Assembly (NCBI RefSeq): GCF_030646845.1
Contig: NZ_JAUSLE010000028.1
Span: 50,618 to 114,617 of the forward strand
Source of the DNA: Rhodoferax sp.
GTDB lineage: Bacteria; Pseudomonadota; Gammaproteobacteria; Burkholderiales; Burkholderiaceae_C
Length of the DNA stretch: 64,000 bases
Reading direction: 5' to 3'
Part shown: positions 36,399 through 43,454 of the stretch, one piece after another
How positions within the stretch are numbered: position 1 is the first letter of the stretch
Layout: every line of letters begins with the position of its first letter
Translations under genes and position numbers: made by a program
The notes under the pieces: model-generated
The model's input: the letters and a program-made list of their open reading frames with translations, nothing else
Told to the model about the DNA's origin: nothing
Database searches by the model: none

Positions 36399-37265
36399 AT
36401 GTCAGAGCTGTACGGGTCCGACGCCTACGCGCCACGCGAGGTCGCGCAGCGCATTGAAACGGTCGGCGTCGCCAAAGCGCGTCTGGCCACACTGCCGCTT
36501 TTGATGCTGGGCATGCTGGCCGGCGCCTTCATCGGACTGGGCGCCATGTTTTTTGTGCTCGTCAAGTCGGACCCGACGCTAGGCTTTGCGGCGAGCTCGG
36601 TGCTGGCTGGCCTGGTGTTCTCGCTCGGCCTGCTGCTGGTCGTCGTGGCGGGCGCCGAATTGTTCACCGGCAACAACCTGCTGGCCATGGCGTGGGCCGA
36701 CGGCAAGATCAGCACGGCCGAGGTCCTGCGTAACTGGCTGCTGGTGTGTCTGGCCAATTTTGTCGGTGCCGCCGGCCTGGCGGCGCTGGTGTTTGCCAGT
36801 GGCCACACCGACCTCAATGGCGGCGCCATCGGGCAGCAAGTCGTGAAGATGGCCCTGGCCAAGCAGAACCTGTCCTTGGGCCAGGCTTTTTTCCGGGGCG
36901 TGTTGTGCAATGTACTGGTCTGCATGGCGATCTGGATGGCGATGGCCGGGCGCAGCGTGACGGACAAGATGGTGGCCATCGTGCTGCCGATCACCGCGTT
37001 TGTGGCGGCGGGCTTCGAGCACAGCATCGCCAACATGTACCTGATGCCGCTGGCCATGCTGATTCAGTATTTTGATCCGGCCGTCGCTGGCACGGCCCCA
37101 GTGACCTGGGGCGGCATTGCAGGCAATCTGGTCCCCGTGATTGCGGGCAACCTCATAGGTGGCAGTGTTCTGGTCGGACTGGCCTACCATGTGATCTACC
37201 GGCGCACCCCGCTGGAGGTTACGCCCAGCCCACCCAGGGCGTCGAGCCCCAACCCGGATAAATAG
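36399..37265 (+). CDS. Formate/nitrite transporter family channel
   Basis: A 288-residue FNT protein with six membrane segments. It has [14 protein letters not shown], the pore-lining repeat features in [25 protein letters not shown], and [41 protein letters not shown], all characteristic of FocA/NirC. It lies divergent from metX with a shared spacer. FNT channels carry formate, nitrite or hydrosulfide; the substrate here is not resolved. Confidence 0.88.
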   Translation: MSELYGSDAYAPREVAQRIETVGVAKARLATLPLLMLGMLAGAFIGLGAMFFVLVKSDPTLGFAASSVLAGLVFSLGLLLVVVAGAELFTGNNLLAMAWADGKISTAEVLRNWLLVCLANFVGAAGLAALVFASGHTDLNGGAIGQQVVKMALAKQNLSLGQAFFRGVLCNVLVCMAIWMAMAGRSVTDKMVAIVLPITAFVAAGFEHSIANMYLMPLAMLIQYFDPAVAGTAPVTWGGIAGNLVPVIAGNLIGGSVLVGLAYHVIYRRTPLEVTPSPPRASSPNPDK

Positions 37266-37345
37266 GGGGCTGATGCCTACGGCGCATGATTCAAGGCGGC
37301 GCCCGGGTGTCTTTTGGCACAGTTATGGACCTCAAGACTCGATGC

Positions 37346-37361
37346 TGGCTCGTTTATTGCT
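37346..37361 (+). promoter_or_regulatory. Sigma-54 promoter upstream of amtB
   Basis: TGGCTCGTTTATTGCT matches the -24/-12 consensus TGGCAC-N5-TTGC, with GG and GC ten bases apart. It lies about 73 bases before the amtB ATG. This predicts NtrC-dependent expression under nitrogen shortage. Confidence 0.65.
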
Positions 37362-37366
37362 TTACT

Positions 37367-37404
37367 TTGGTGCGTTTCCAATATTTTTGGAGTAAACGCA
37401 CCAA
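37367..37404. promoter_or_regulatory. 11-bp perfect dyad between sigma-54 promoter and amtB
   Basis: TTGGTGCGTTT (37367-37377) is the exact reverse complement of AAACGCACCAA (37394-37404), with a 16-base AT-rich centre. The predicted transcript start (about 37372) falls in the left arm, so a DNA-binding role at the promoter is as likely as an RNA hairpin. It resembles NtrC sites by its GGTGC/GCACC units but in outward order. Confidence 0.5.
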
Positions 37405-37433
37405 TAAAACCCATTCCATCTCAAGAGGTTCTC

Positions 37434-38636
37434 ATGGAAGCACTAAAACAGGGCGCAGACACCCTGTTCATCCTTCTCGGCGCAATCATGGTGCTGGCCA
37501 TGCACGCCGGTTTTGCATTTCTGGAACTCGGCACCGTGCGCCGCAAGAACCAGGTCAATGCGCTGGTCAAGATTCTGGTGGATTTTTCCGTCTCCACCGT
37601 CGTCTATTTCATCATCGGCTACGGCGTGGCCTACGGCACCAGCTTTTTTGTCGGCGCGGAACAGCTGGCCGCCAAGAACGGCTATGACCTGGTCAAGTTC
37701 TTCTTTCTGCTGACTTTTGCCGCCGCCATTCCGGCCATCATCTCCGGCGGCATCGCCGAACGCGCCAAGTTCTGGCCGCAGCTGATTGCCACCGCCGTGA
37801 TCGTCGGCTTCATCTACCCCTTCTTTGAAGGCATTGTGTGGAACCAGCACTTTGGCGTGCAGGCCTGGATCAAGGGCCTGACTGGCGTCGAGTTTCACGA
37901 CTTTGCCGGCAGCGTGGTGGTGCATGCGGTGGGCGGCTGGATTGCGCTGCCCGCCGTCATCCTGCTGGGCGCGCGCGCCAACCGCTACCGCAAGGACGGC
38001 GGCATCTCGGCCCATCCCCCCTCCAGCATTCCCTTTCTGGCTCTGGGCGCGTGGGTGCTCACCGTGGGCTGGTTCGGCTTCAACGTGATGAGCGCGCAAA
38101 CCCTGGACAAAATCTCTGGCCTAGTGGCGGTGAACTCGCTGATGGCGATGGTCGGCGGCACGCTGGCTGCGCTGATCGCCGGCAAAAACGACCCCGGCTT
38201 TGTACACAACGGTCCGCTGGCGGGTCTCGTGGCCGTGTGCGCGGGCTCCGACCTGATGCACCCGCTGGGTGCGCTGGTGGTGGGCGCCGTGGCAGGCACC
38301 GTCTTCGTTGTCATGTTCACGCTGACGCAAAACAAATGGAAGATCGACGACGTGCTGGGCGTGTGGCCGCTGCATGGCCTGTGCGGCACCTGGGGCGGCA
38401 TCGCAGCCGGCATTTTTGGAACCAAGGCGTTAGGCGGCCTGGGAGGCGTCAACCTGGGCGCGCAGTTGATCGGCACCGCCATGGGCGTGGTCTGGGCCGT
38501 GGCCGGGGGACTGGTGGTTTACGGCGTGCTCAAGGCCAGCATGGGCTTGCGCCTGAGCCAGGAAGAAGAATATGACGGGGCCGACCTGTCAATTCACAAG
38601 ATCAGTGCGTCGCCCGAGCGGGAAGCGAACTGGTAG
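37434..38636 (+). CDS. amtB: Ammonium transporter
   Basis: A 400-residue Amt channel of about 11 membrane segments for NH4+/NH3 uptake. Amt features include QGADTLFILLGAIMVLAMHAGFAFLELGTVRRKNQVN, the twin-His region around FAGSVVVHAVGG and LWPLHGLCGTWGGIAAGIFG (each with a pore His) and GRFGFNVM-like WFGFNVMSAQT. The ATG at 37434 has AAGAGG ahead; longer upstream frames start in the promoter. No glnK-type PII gene is adjacent, unlike many amtB loci. Confidence 0.93.
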   Translation: MEALKQGADTLFILLGAIMVLAMHAGFAFLELGTVRRKNQVNALVKILVDFSVSTVVYFIIGYGVAYGTSFFVGAEQLAAKNGYDLVKFFFLLTFAAAIPAIISGGIAERAKFWPQLIATAVIVGFIYPFFEGIVWNQHFGVQAWIKGLTGVEFHDFAGSVVVHAVGGWIALPAVILLGARANRYRKDGGISAHPPSSIPFLALGAWVLTVGWFGFNVMSAQTLDKISGLVAVNSLMAMVGGTLAALIAGKNDPGFVHNGPLAGLVAVCAGSDLMHPLGALVVGAVAGTVFVVMFTLTQNKWKIDDVLGVWPLHGLCGTWGGIAAGIFGTKALGGLGGVNLGAQLIGTAMGVVWAVAGGLVVYGVLKASMGLRLSQEEEYDGADLSIHKISASPEREANW

Positions 38637-38864
38637 CTTGATAGGAAACAATTAAGTCTGCCGTCGACTTGTCTGAAAGACAGGCAGAACGGCCGTCGCC
38701 AAGTTCCGGGCGGCTGTTCTGAAAAACGACCGGTTGGGCCGGAAATCCTTGTTGCAGGGTTTGCCCACAGTACCAAGTGTCGTCTTCAGGCATCGGCCAG
38801 CGCGTCAGGCATCACTGGCAAGACAGGCGCGCGCCCGCCACCCCCTTACACTGCACAGGCCATC

Positions 38865-39449
38865 ATGACCAACGCCGCCACACCCTCCTTTGAACAGCAA
38901 CTGGCTGGACACCGTGACTACCTGCTTCGCTTCGCCCGCCTTCAGTTGCGAAACGAAACGTGGGCTGAAGACGCGGTGTCTGAAACGGTTTTGGCGGCAC
39001 TGGCCAAGCCCCAGTCGTTTGCCAACCGCTCGCAGCTCAAGACCTGGCTTGTCGGCATTCTCAAACACAAAGTGATTGACGCGCTGCGCCATCACAGCCG
39101 TGAGCTCTCTGGTCTGGACAGACCTGACGACGATGACGCTGACCCGCTGGACTACCTGGGATTCAAGGCGGATGGGCACTTTTCACAGCAACCCGCCGAC
39201 TGGGGGAACCCCGAACAAGAATTGAAGAGCCGGCAGTTCTTCAAGGTGCTGGAGGCTTGTACCGACAAGCTGCCGCCAGTCCAGGGCCGGCTCTTCTTGA
39301 TGCGGGAGTGGCTGGAACTCTCCAGCGAGGAGATTTGTAAGGAATTGGGCCTGACGTCGACAAATTTATATGTTCAGTTGCACCGTGCCCGGCTCAGGTT
39401 GCGCGAGTGTCTGGAACTCAACTGGTTTGCCAAACCCAACGCGCCATGA
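38865..39449 (+). CDS. ECF-type RNA polymerase sigma factor
   Basis: A 194-residue sigma-70 family protein of the ECF group. Region 2 reads FEQQLAGHRDYLLRFARLQLRNETWAEDAVSETVLAAL, with KTWLVGILKHKVIDALRHHSRE; region 4 reads LPPVQGRLFLMREWLELSSEEICKELGLTSTNLYVQLHRARLRLRECLE. The linker is Asp-rich and long. Its stop overlaps the next gene (ATGA), which encodes a small anti-sigma protein. Target genes are unknown. Confidence 0.9.
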   Translation: MTNAATPSFEQQLAGHRDYLLRFARLQLRNETWAEDAVSETVLAALAKPQSFANRSQLKTWLVGILKHKVIDALRHHSRELSGLDRPDDDDADPLDYLGFKADGHFSQQPADWGNPEQELKSRQFFKVLEACTDKLPPVQGRLFLMREWLELSSEEICKELGLTSTNLYVQLHRARLRLRECLELNWFAKPNAP

Positions 39450-39676
39450 TGCCCTTTCACCGAACCTGCAAAGAAGTCTCCGCCCTTGTGATTGCGCGGG
39501 AAGACCATGTGCTGCCATGGCGTGATCGACTCGCACTGCGTCTGCACATGGCTATTTGCGCTGCATGCCCCACGTTTGAGCGCCAGGTGCTGACCATGCG
39601 CAACGCCATGAGACAGTGGCGAAATTACGAAGGTGTCGAGACACCGCCCGGCAACGCCGACAAACCTCCGAATTGA
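39446..39676 (+). CDS. Small zinc-finger anti-sigma factor
   Basis: A 76-residue protein. It has the zinc anti-sigma (ZAS) motif: RLALRLHMAICAACPTFERQV (His-x3-Cys-x2-Cys) plus a preceding Cys in TCKEVSALVIARE. There is no membrane helix, so it would be a soluble, redox- or zinc-sensitive partner for the sigma factor encoded just upstream. It overlaps the sigma gene (ATGA). A Met one codon later is an alternative start. Confidence 0.78.
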   Translation: MMPFHRTCKEVSALVIAREDHVLPWRDRLALRLHMAICAACPTFERQVLTMRNAMRQWRNYEGVETPPGNADKPPN

Positions 39677-39726
39677 CCGTTCGGGACGATCGGCCTAGCA
39701 CTGATCTTCGGTTTCCCTCAAAAAAT

Positions 39727-39755
39727 TTGTGGAAAAATAAAACTTGACGCATAAT
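39727..39755 (+). promoter_or_regulatory. Promoter and long leader of the RNA-binding protein gene
   Basis: TTGTGG (39727-39732) and CATAAT (39750-39755) are 17 bases apart. The predicted start near 39762 leaves an untranslated leader of about 140 bases, T-rich, before the GAGGAG site and ATG at 39903. Long leaders are common for cold-induced RNA-binding genes. Confidence 0.5.
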
Positions 39756-39902
39756 GCGCTTGTATTGCCGAAAATCGGTTGTACAAGTTTGCGGTGTTTA
39801 GTCAGTTTCGCGTCTGCTTTAAGTCTTCATTTGTTTGTTGATTGCGTGGTGATAGCGGTTTTGGACTCCATCGCGTTTTGAGTTATTTTGAGGAGTCCTT
39901 TC

Positions 39903-40340
39903 ATGGGCAACAAACTTTACGTGGGCAACCTGCCCTACACCTTCCGTGACGAAGACCTGCAACAAGCATTTGCTGCGCACGGTACCGTCACCAGCGCCAA
40001 AGTCATGATGGAACGTGACACCGGCCGCTCCAAAGGCTTCGGCTTTGTGGAAATGGGCAGCGATGCTGAGGCACAAGCTGCCATCAACGGCATGAACGGC
40101 CAGCAATACGGCGGCCGTGGCCTCGTGGTGAACGAAGCCCGTCCGATGGAAGCACGTCCCCCCCGCACTGGCGGCGGCGGCTTCGGTGGTGGTGCTGGCG
40201 GTGGCGGCGGCGGTTACGGCGGCGGCGCTGGTGGCGGCCGTAGCGGTGGCGGCGGTTACGGCGGCGGCGCTGGCGGCGGCGGTGGCCGTAGCGGCGGTGG
40301 CGGCGGTGGTGGTTACGGCGGTGGCCGTAGCAGCTACTAA
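39903..40340 (+). CDS. Glycine-rich RNA-binding protein (RRM)
   Basis: A 145-residue protein. An RRM domain (about 1-85) has the RNP2 motif KLYVGNLPYT and RNP1 KGFGFVEMG. The C-terminal half is almost entirely Gly with Tyr, Arg and Ser (GGGGYGGG-type repeats), as in plant and cyanobacterial cold-induced RNA-binding proteins. The ATG at 39903 has GAGGAG upstream; a longer frame starts in the leader. The tail-coding DNA is a near-tandem of GGC/GGT codons (40171-40335). Confidence 0.9.
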   Translation: MGNKLYVGNLPYTFRDEDLQQAFAAHGTVTSAKVMMERDTGRSKGFGFVEMGSDAEAQAAINGMNGQQYGGRGLVVNEARPMEARPPRTGGGGFGGGAGGGGGGYGGGAGGGRSGGGGYGGGAGGGGGRSGGGGGGGYGGGRSSY

Positions 40341-40367
40341 GCAATCGACTGGCTTTACGCCAAGCGG

Positions 40368-40395
40368 AAAAAAAGGGCCCTCGTGGCCCTTTTTT
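40368..40395 (+). terminator. Intrinsic terminator after the RNA-binding protein gene
   Basis: AAAAAGGGCC and GGCCCTTTTT make a 10-bp stem around a five-base loop with poly-T following. A/T symmetry means it can also serve the minus-strand SDR gene. Confidence 0.85.
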
Positions 40396-40451
40396 CATTT
40401 CCTCATTTCCTCATCCCAGCACGGCAGCACCGGCCTACGCTGGACGGCCGA

Positions 40452-41228
40452 TCAGGCCTCCGGACTGCGCGGTTTTCGGGGTCGCCCGGCAAATGCCTTG
40501 TCAAACAGCCAGTTCGGCAACAGGCGCAGCACCTTGGCCACCACCCCCATTTGCCAGGGAATCACGCGATAACTGACGCCGGCCTCGATCGCCCGGAAGG
40601 CTTTGTCAGCAAAATCTTCCGGACGCATCAGGAACGGCATGGAATAGGCATTTTTCTGCGTCAGCGGTGTATCGATGTAGCCCGGGCAAAGGGTCACCAC
40701 TTTCACGCCGCTGGTCCGCAGTTCACCGCGCAAACACTCGCAATAACTGATCATGGCCGCCTTGCTGGGGCAGTTTGCGCCATGACCGGGGAAGCCCCGG
40801 ATACCGTTGACGCTGCCAATCCCGACCAGGACACCCGAGCCTCGTTTGACCATGGCGTTCAGAAAAGGATGAAAGGTGGCCGTGGTGCCAATGTTGTTGG
40901 AGGCAAAGGTTCTGGCGATCACCTCAATATCGGCCCGCTGGGCCGTATCCACACCGATGCTGATGCCGGCGCAGGCGATCACCACATCTGGAACGCCCTG
41001 CTGCACCATGCAGGCCTGGCCCACGGCCACAATACGGTCCGGCACAGATACATCGGCACTATAAATTTGACAGCGGTCTGCGCTTATTTGACGGAAGCCA
41101 ACCCACGCTTCGATCTCCCGTGTGCGCCGTGCCACCAGAGCGAGCGAATAGCCGGCCTGATAGAAGCGCCAGGCGAGTGCCTGCCCAATGCCACTGGATG
41201 CGCCAGTGATAAAAACAAGTTTAGACAT
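40452..41228 (-). CDS. Short-chain dehydrogenase/reductase with catalytic Tyr replaced by Asn
   Basis: A 258-residue SDR protein. The coenzyme motif is VFITGASSGIGQALAW and the Ser of the tetrad is in VGIGSVNGIRGFPG. The active site normally reads Tyr-x3-Lys; here it is GHGANCPSKAAM, where Asn (codon AAC, 40773-40775) stands in the Tyr place. TAC to AAC is a single base change. Lys is kept. The protein may therefore bind cofactor but be catalytically weak or dead. It lies 18 bases after lptC, at the end of the kdsD-kdsC-lptC run. Confidence 0.85.
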   Translation of the reverse strand: MSKLVFITGASSGIGQALAWRFYQAGYSLALVARRTREIEAWVGFRQISADRCQIYSADVSVPDRIVAVGQACMVQQGVPDVVIACAGISIGVDTAQRADIEVIARTFASNNIGTTATFHPFLNAMVKRGSGVLVGIGSVNGIRGFPGHGANCPSKAAMISYCECLRGELRTSGVKVVTLCPGYIDTPLTQKNAYSMPFLMRPEDFADKAFRAIEAGVSYRVIPWQMGVVAKVLRLLPNWLFDKAFAGRPRKPRSPEA

Positions 41229-41246
41229 TGGCGTCCTTTGGACAGT

Positions 41247-41864
41247 CTATTCGGCGGCGCCAGGCACCAGCGTGCCCTTGACACGGCCCTTGAGTTCCAT
41301 GACACGGTCAAGGTTATCGTAATCCATCGAATCCGCCGTGAAGCGGTCTCGTCCGCGTATGAGCTCCACCGGCTTGTGCGATTTGACGCGCTCAGTGTCC
41401 ATGAACGCATGCAAAAACTCACCTCGAAACTCCATCCGCGGCAAAGGCTGGCCAGCTTTGTCTGACACGGGCTCGCGCACCACCCGCGCGTCGCCAAACA
41501 ACTGCACTTCCGAGGCATCGGCATTGGTCAACGCCCGTTTGGCAGTTGCCGTCGTCAGACGACCCTCTTCGTTGAATGAACGGATTCGGACAAGATCGAT
41601 TTCCAGGGTATCGGTGTCAGGGAAGTGGCGGGCATCAGTCCCCAGCACTTCACTTTTCAGTCTTCCTGCGCCATCAAATGTCTTGACTGAAAACTTGTGC
41701 ATGAAATAGTCAGGTTCATGGCGCGCTGGCGCCTCCTGCTCGGGCGTCAGCATCATCGGCGTGCTTCGAACCAGCCAGTAGGTGCCTAACGCCAGCACGC
41801 CCATGAGAATCACGGGAAGATAGAGCGACAGGCGCTCCCACGCCGTGCGTACGACCTTGATCAC
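41247..41864 (-). CDS. lptC: LPS export protein LptC
   Basis: LptC links the LptBFG pump to LptA across the periplasm. The 205-residue protein has an N-terminal membrane anchor (LYLPVILMGVLALGTYWLV) and an LptC beta-jellyroll body (DYFMHKFSVKTFDGAGRLKSEVLGTDARHFPDTDTLEI, VKSHKPVELIRGRDRFTADSMDYDNLDRVMELKGRVKGTL). It overlaps kdsC by four bases (ATGA). lptA and lptB, which often follow, are not next; an SDR gene is. Confidence 0.92.
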   Translation of the reverse strand: MIKVVRTAWERLSLYLPVILMGVLALGTYWLVRSTPMMLTPEQEAPARHEPDYFMHKFSVKTFDGAGRLKSEVLGTDARHFPDTDTLEIDLVRIRSFNEEGRLTTATAKRALTNADASEVQLFGDARVVREPVSDKAGQPLPRMEFRGEFLHAFMDTERVKSHKPVELIRGRDRFTADSMDYDNLDRVMELKGRVKGTLVPGAAE

Positions 41865-42409
41865 AACGTGCTTTCCTCCAGCAGGCCGGCGTACTTTCCG
41901 CTGGCCACCAGCAGCAGGTCACACAATTCCCTGACCGCCCCGTCACCGCCCCGGGCTCGTGTCACGTGGTGCGCGACCGCCTTGGCCTCCTCATGGCCAT
42001 TGGATGGGGCGCAGGCCAGCGCACAGCGCCGCATCACGGGAAGATCCGGCCAGTCGTCACCCATGCCAGCGGCCTGAGCCCAGTCCAGCCCCAAGGCTTC
42101 GAGAATTTGTTCAGCAGCGGGGCGTTTGTCCTCCGTGCCATAGTGCACATGGCCAATCCCGAGCGCCTCCAGCCGCAGTCGCAGCGGTTTTGAATCCCTC
42201 CCGGTAATTACCGCCGGCGTGATGCCGGCGCGCTGCAACAGCTTGAGGCCATGTCCATCCAGCGTATTGAACCGCTTGATCGTTTCGCCCGCCTCCGTCA
42301 AGTACAGGCCACCATCGGTCAGGACCCCATCCACATCGAAGAACGCCACGCGAATGCCTTGCGCCTTGAGCAGCAACTGGGGCGGAAAATTGAGTGCGAC
42401 GGCAGCCAT
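41861..42409 (-). CDS. kdsC: 3-deoxy-D-manno-octulosonate 8-phosphate phosphatase
   Basis: A 182-residue HAD phosphatase that removes phosphate from Kdo-8-P in lipopolysaccharide core synthesis. The nucleophile motif is VAFFDVDGVLTDGGLYL, motif II region is VITGRDSKPLRLRLEALGI, and motif III/IV is GMGDDWPDLPVMRRCALACAPSNGHEEAKAVAHHVT. Tetramer-forming cap-less HAD layout fits KdsC. It overlaps the kdsD stop by a TGATG. Confidence 0.94.
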   Translation of the reverse strand: MAAVALNFPPQLLLKAQGIRVAFFDVDGVLTDGGLYLTEAGETIKRFNTLDGHGLKLLQRAGITPAVITGRDSKPLRLRLEALGIGHVHYGTEDKRPAAEQILEALGLDWAQAAGMGDDWPDLPVMRRCALACAPSNGHEEAKAVAHHVTRARGGDGAVRELCDLLLVASGKYAGLLEESTL

Positions 42410-43410
42410 CAGATCACCTTCGCACGCATCAGGTCATTGCTGTTGACTGCGCCACACAACTGCCCAGCCGCATCGAGCACAAGCACACTGGTAATGCAGT
42501 GGTGCTCCATGAGTTCGGCGGCCTCCACCGCCAAGGCGTCGCTGCCGATGGTGCGGGGGTTGGGATGCATGACCTGCTGCGCGGTCTTGGCACGCAAATC
42601 GACACCGTTCTCCACCAGTCGCCGCAAGTCGCCATCGGTGAAGATTCCCAGCACGTTGGCGCTTTCATCCACGATGGCTGCCGCGCCCAGTCCCTTGACG
42701 CTCATCTCCCGCATCAACTCGCTGAAACTTGCCGTTGGCCCGACTCTGGGTACGTCATCTCCCGAACGCATCACGTCGCTGACATGGGTGAGCAGCTTTC
42801 GTCCCAGGGCGCCGCCGGGGTGGGATCGCGCGAAATCTTCAGCCTTGAAGCCACGTGCATCCAGCAGGGCGACCGCCAGGGCATCGCCAAGTGCCAGCTG
42901 GGCGGTGGTACTTGCTGTGGGTGCCAGGTTCAAGGGACAGGCTTCTTTTTCGACCCCACAATCAAGAAAAACATCCGCATGGCGGGCCAGTGTTGAATCA
43001 ACGTTGCCGGTCATGGCGATCAGGGGCGCACCCATGCGCTTGAGGACGGGCAGGATCGCCGTCAACTCTTCCGACTCCCCGCTGTTCGAAATGGCCAGCA
43101 CAAGATCGACGGATTTGATCATGCCAAGGTCGCCGTGGCTGGCCTCAGCGGGGTGGACGAACATGGCGGGTGTCCCCGTCGAGGCCAGGGTGGCAGCTAT
43201 CTTTCGCCCGATATGGCCGCTTTTGCCCATCCCCATCACCACAACGCGGCCGCTCACCTCCAGCATCATCTCCACCACACGAACAAATGAATCGCCCAAA
43301 TGCTGTTTCAGTCCCAGCACCGCCGCAGCCTCAATGTCCAGCGTTTCCCGCGCCAGACGAATGACTTGCTCAGGCTGAAATGCAGTTGGTTGCGTGTGTT
43401 GTGGTGTCAT
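42409..43410 (-). CDS. kdsD: Arabinose 5-phosphate isomerase
   Basis: KdsD interconverts ribulose 5-phosphate and arabinose 5-phosphate, the first step of Kdo synthesis. The 333-residue protein has an N-terminal SIS domain (VVVMGMGKSGHIGRKIAATLASTGTPAMFVHPAEASHGDLGMI, AISNSGESEELTAILP) and two CBS domains in the C-terminal half (DVMRSGDDVPRVGP, VMHPNPRTIGSDALAVEA). The order kdsD-kdsC-lptC makes a tight LPS operon. Confidence 0.94.
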   Translation of the reverse strand: MTPQHTQPTAFQPEQVIRLARETLDIEAAAVLGLKQHLGDSFVRVVEMMLEVSGRVVVMGMGKSGHIGRKIAATLASTGTPAMFVHPAEASHGDLGMIKSVDLVLAISNSGESEELTAILPVLKRMGAPLIAMTGNVDSTLARHADVFLDCGVEKEACPLNLAPTASTTAQLALGDALAVALLDARGFKAEDFARSHPGGALGRKLLTHVSDVMRSGDDVPRVGPTASFSELMREMSVKGLGAAAIVDESANVLGIFTDGDLRRLVENGVDLRAKTAQQVMHPNPRTIGSDALAVEAAELMEHHCITSVLVLDAAGQLCGAVNSNDLMRAKVI

Positions 43411-43454
43411 GACGGGATTTTATCGGTCAGCACATCGCTTGTTAGTATGCAGGG

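Noticed and set aside
40171..40335. Tandem GGC/GGT-rich DNA resembling a repeat array
   Set aside because: It is the coding sequence of the Gly-rich tail of the RNA-binding protein, not a CRISPR or satellite.
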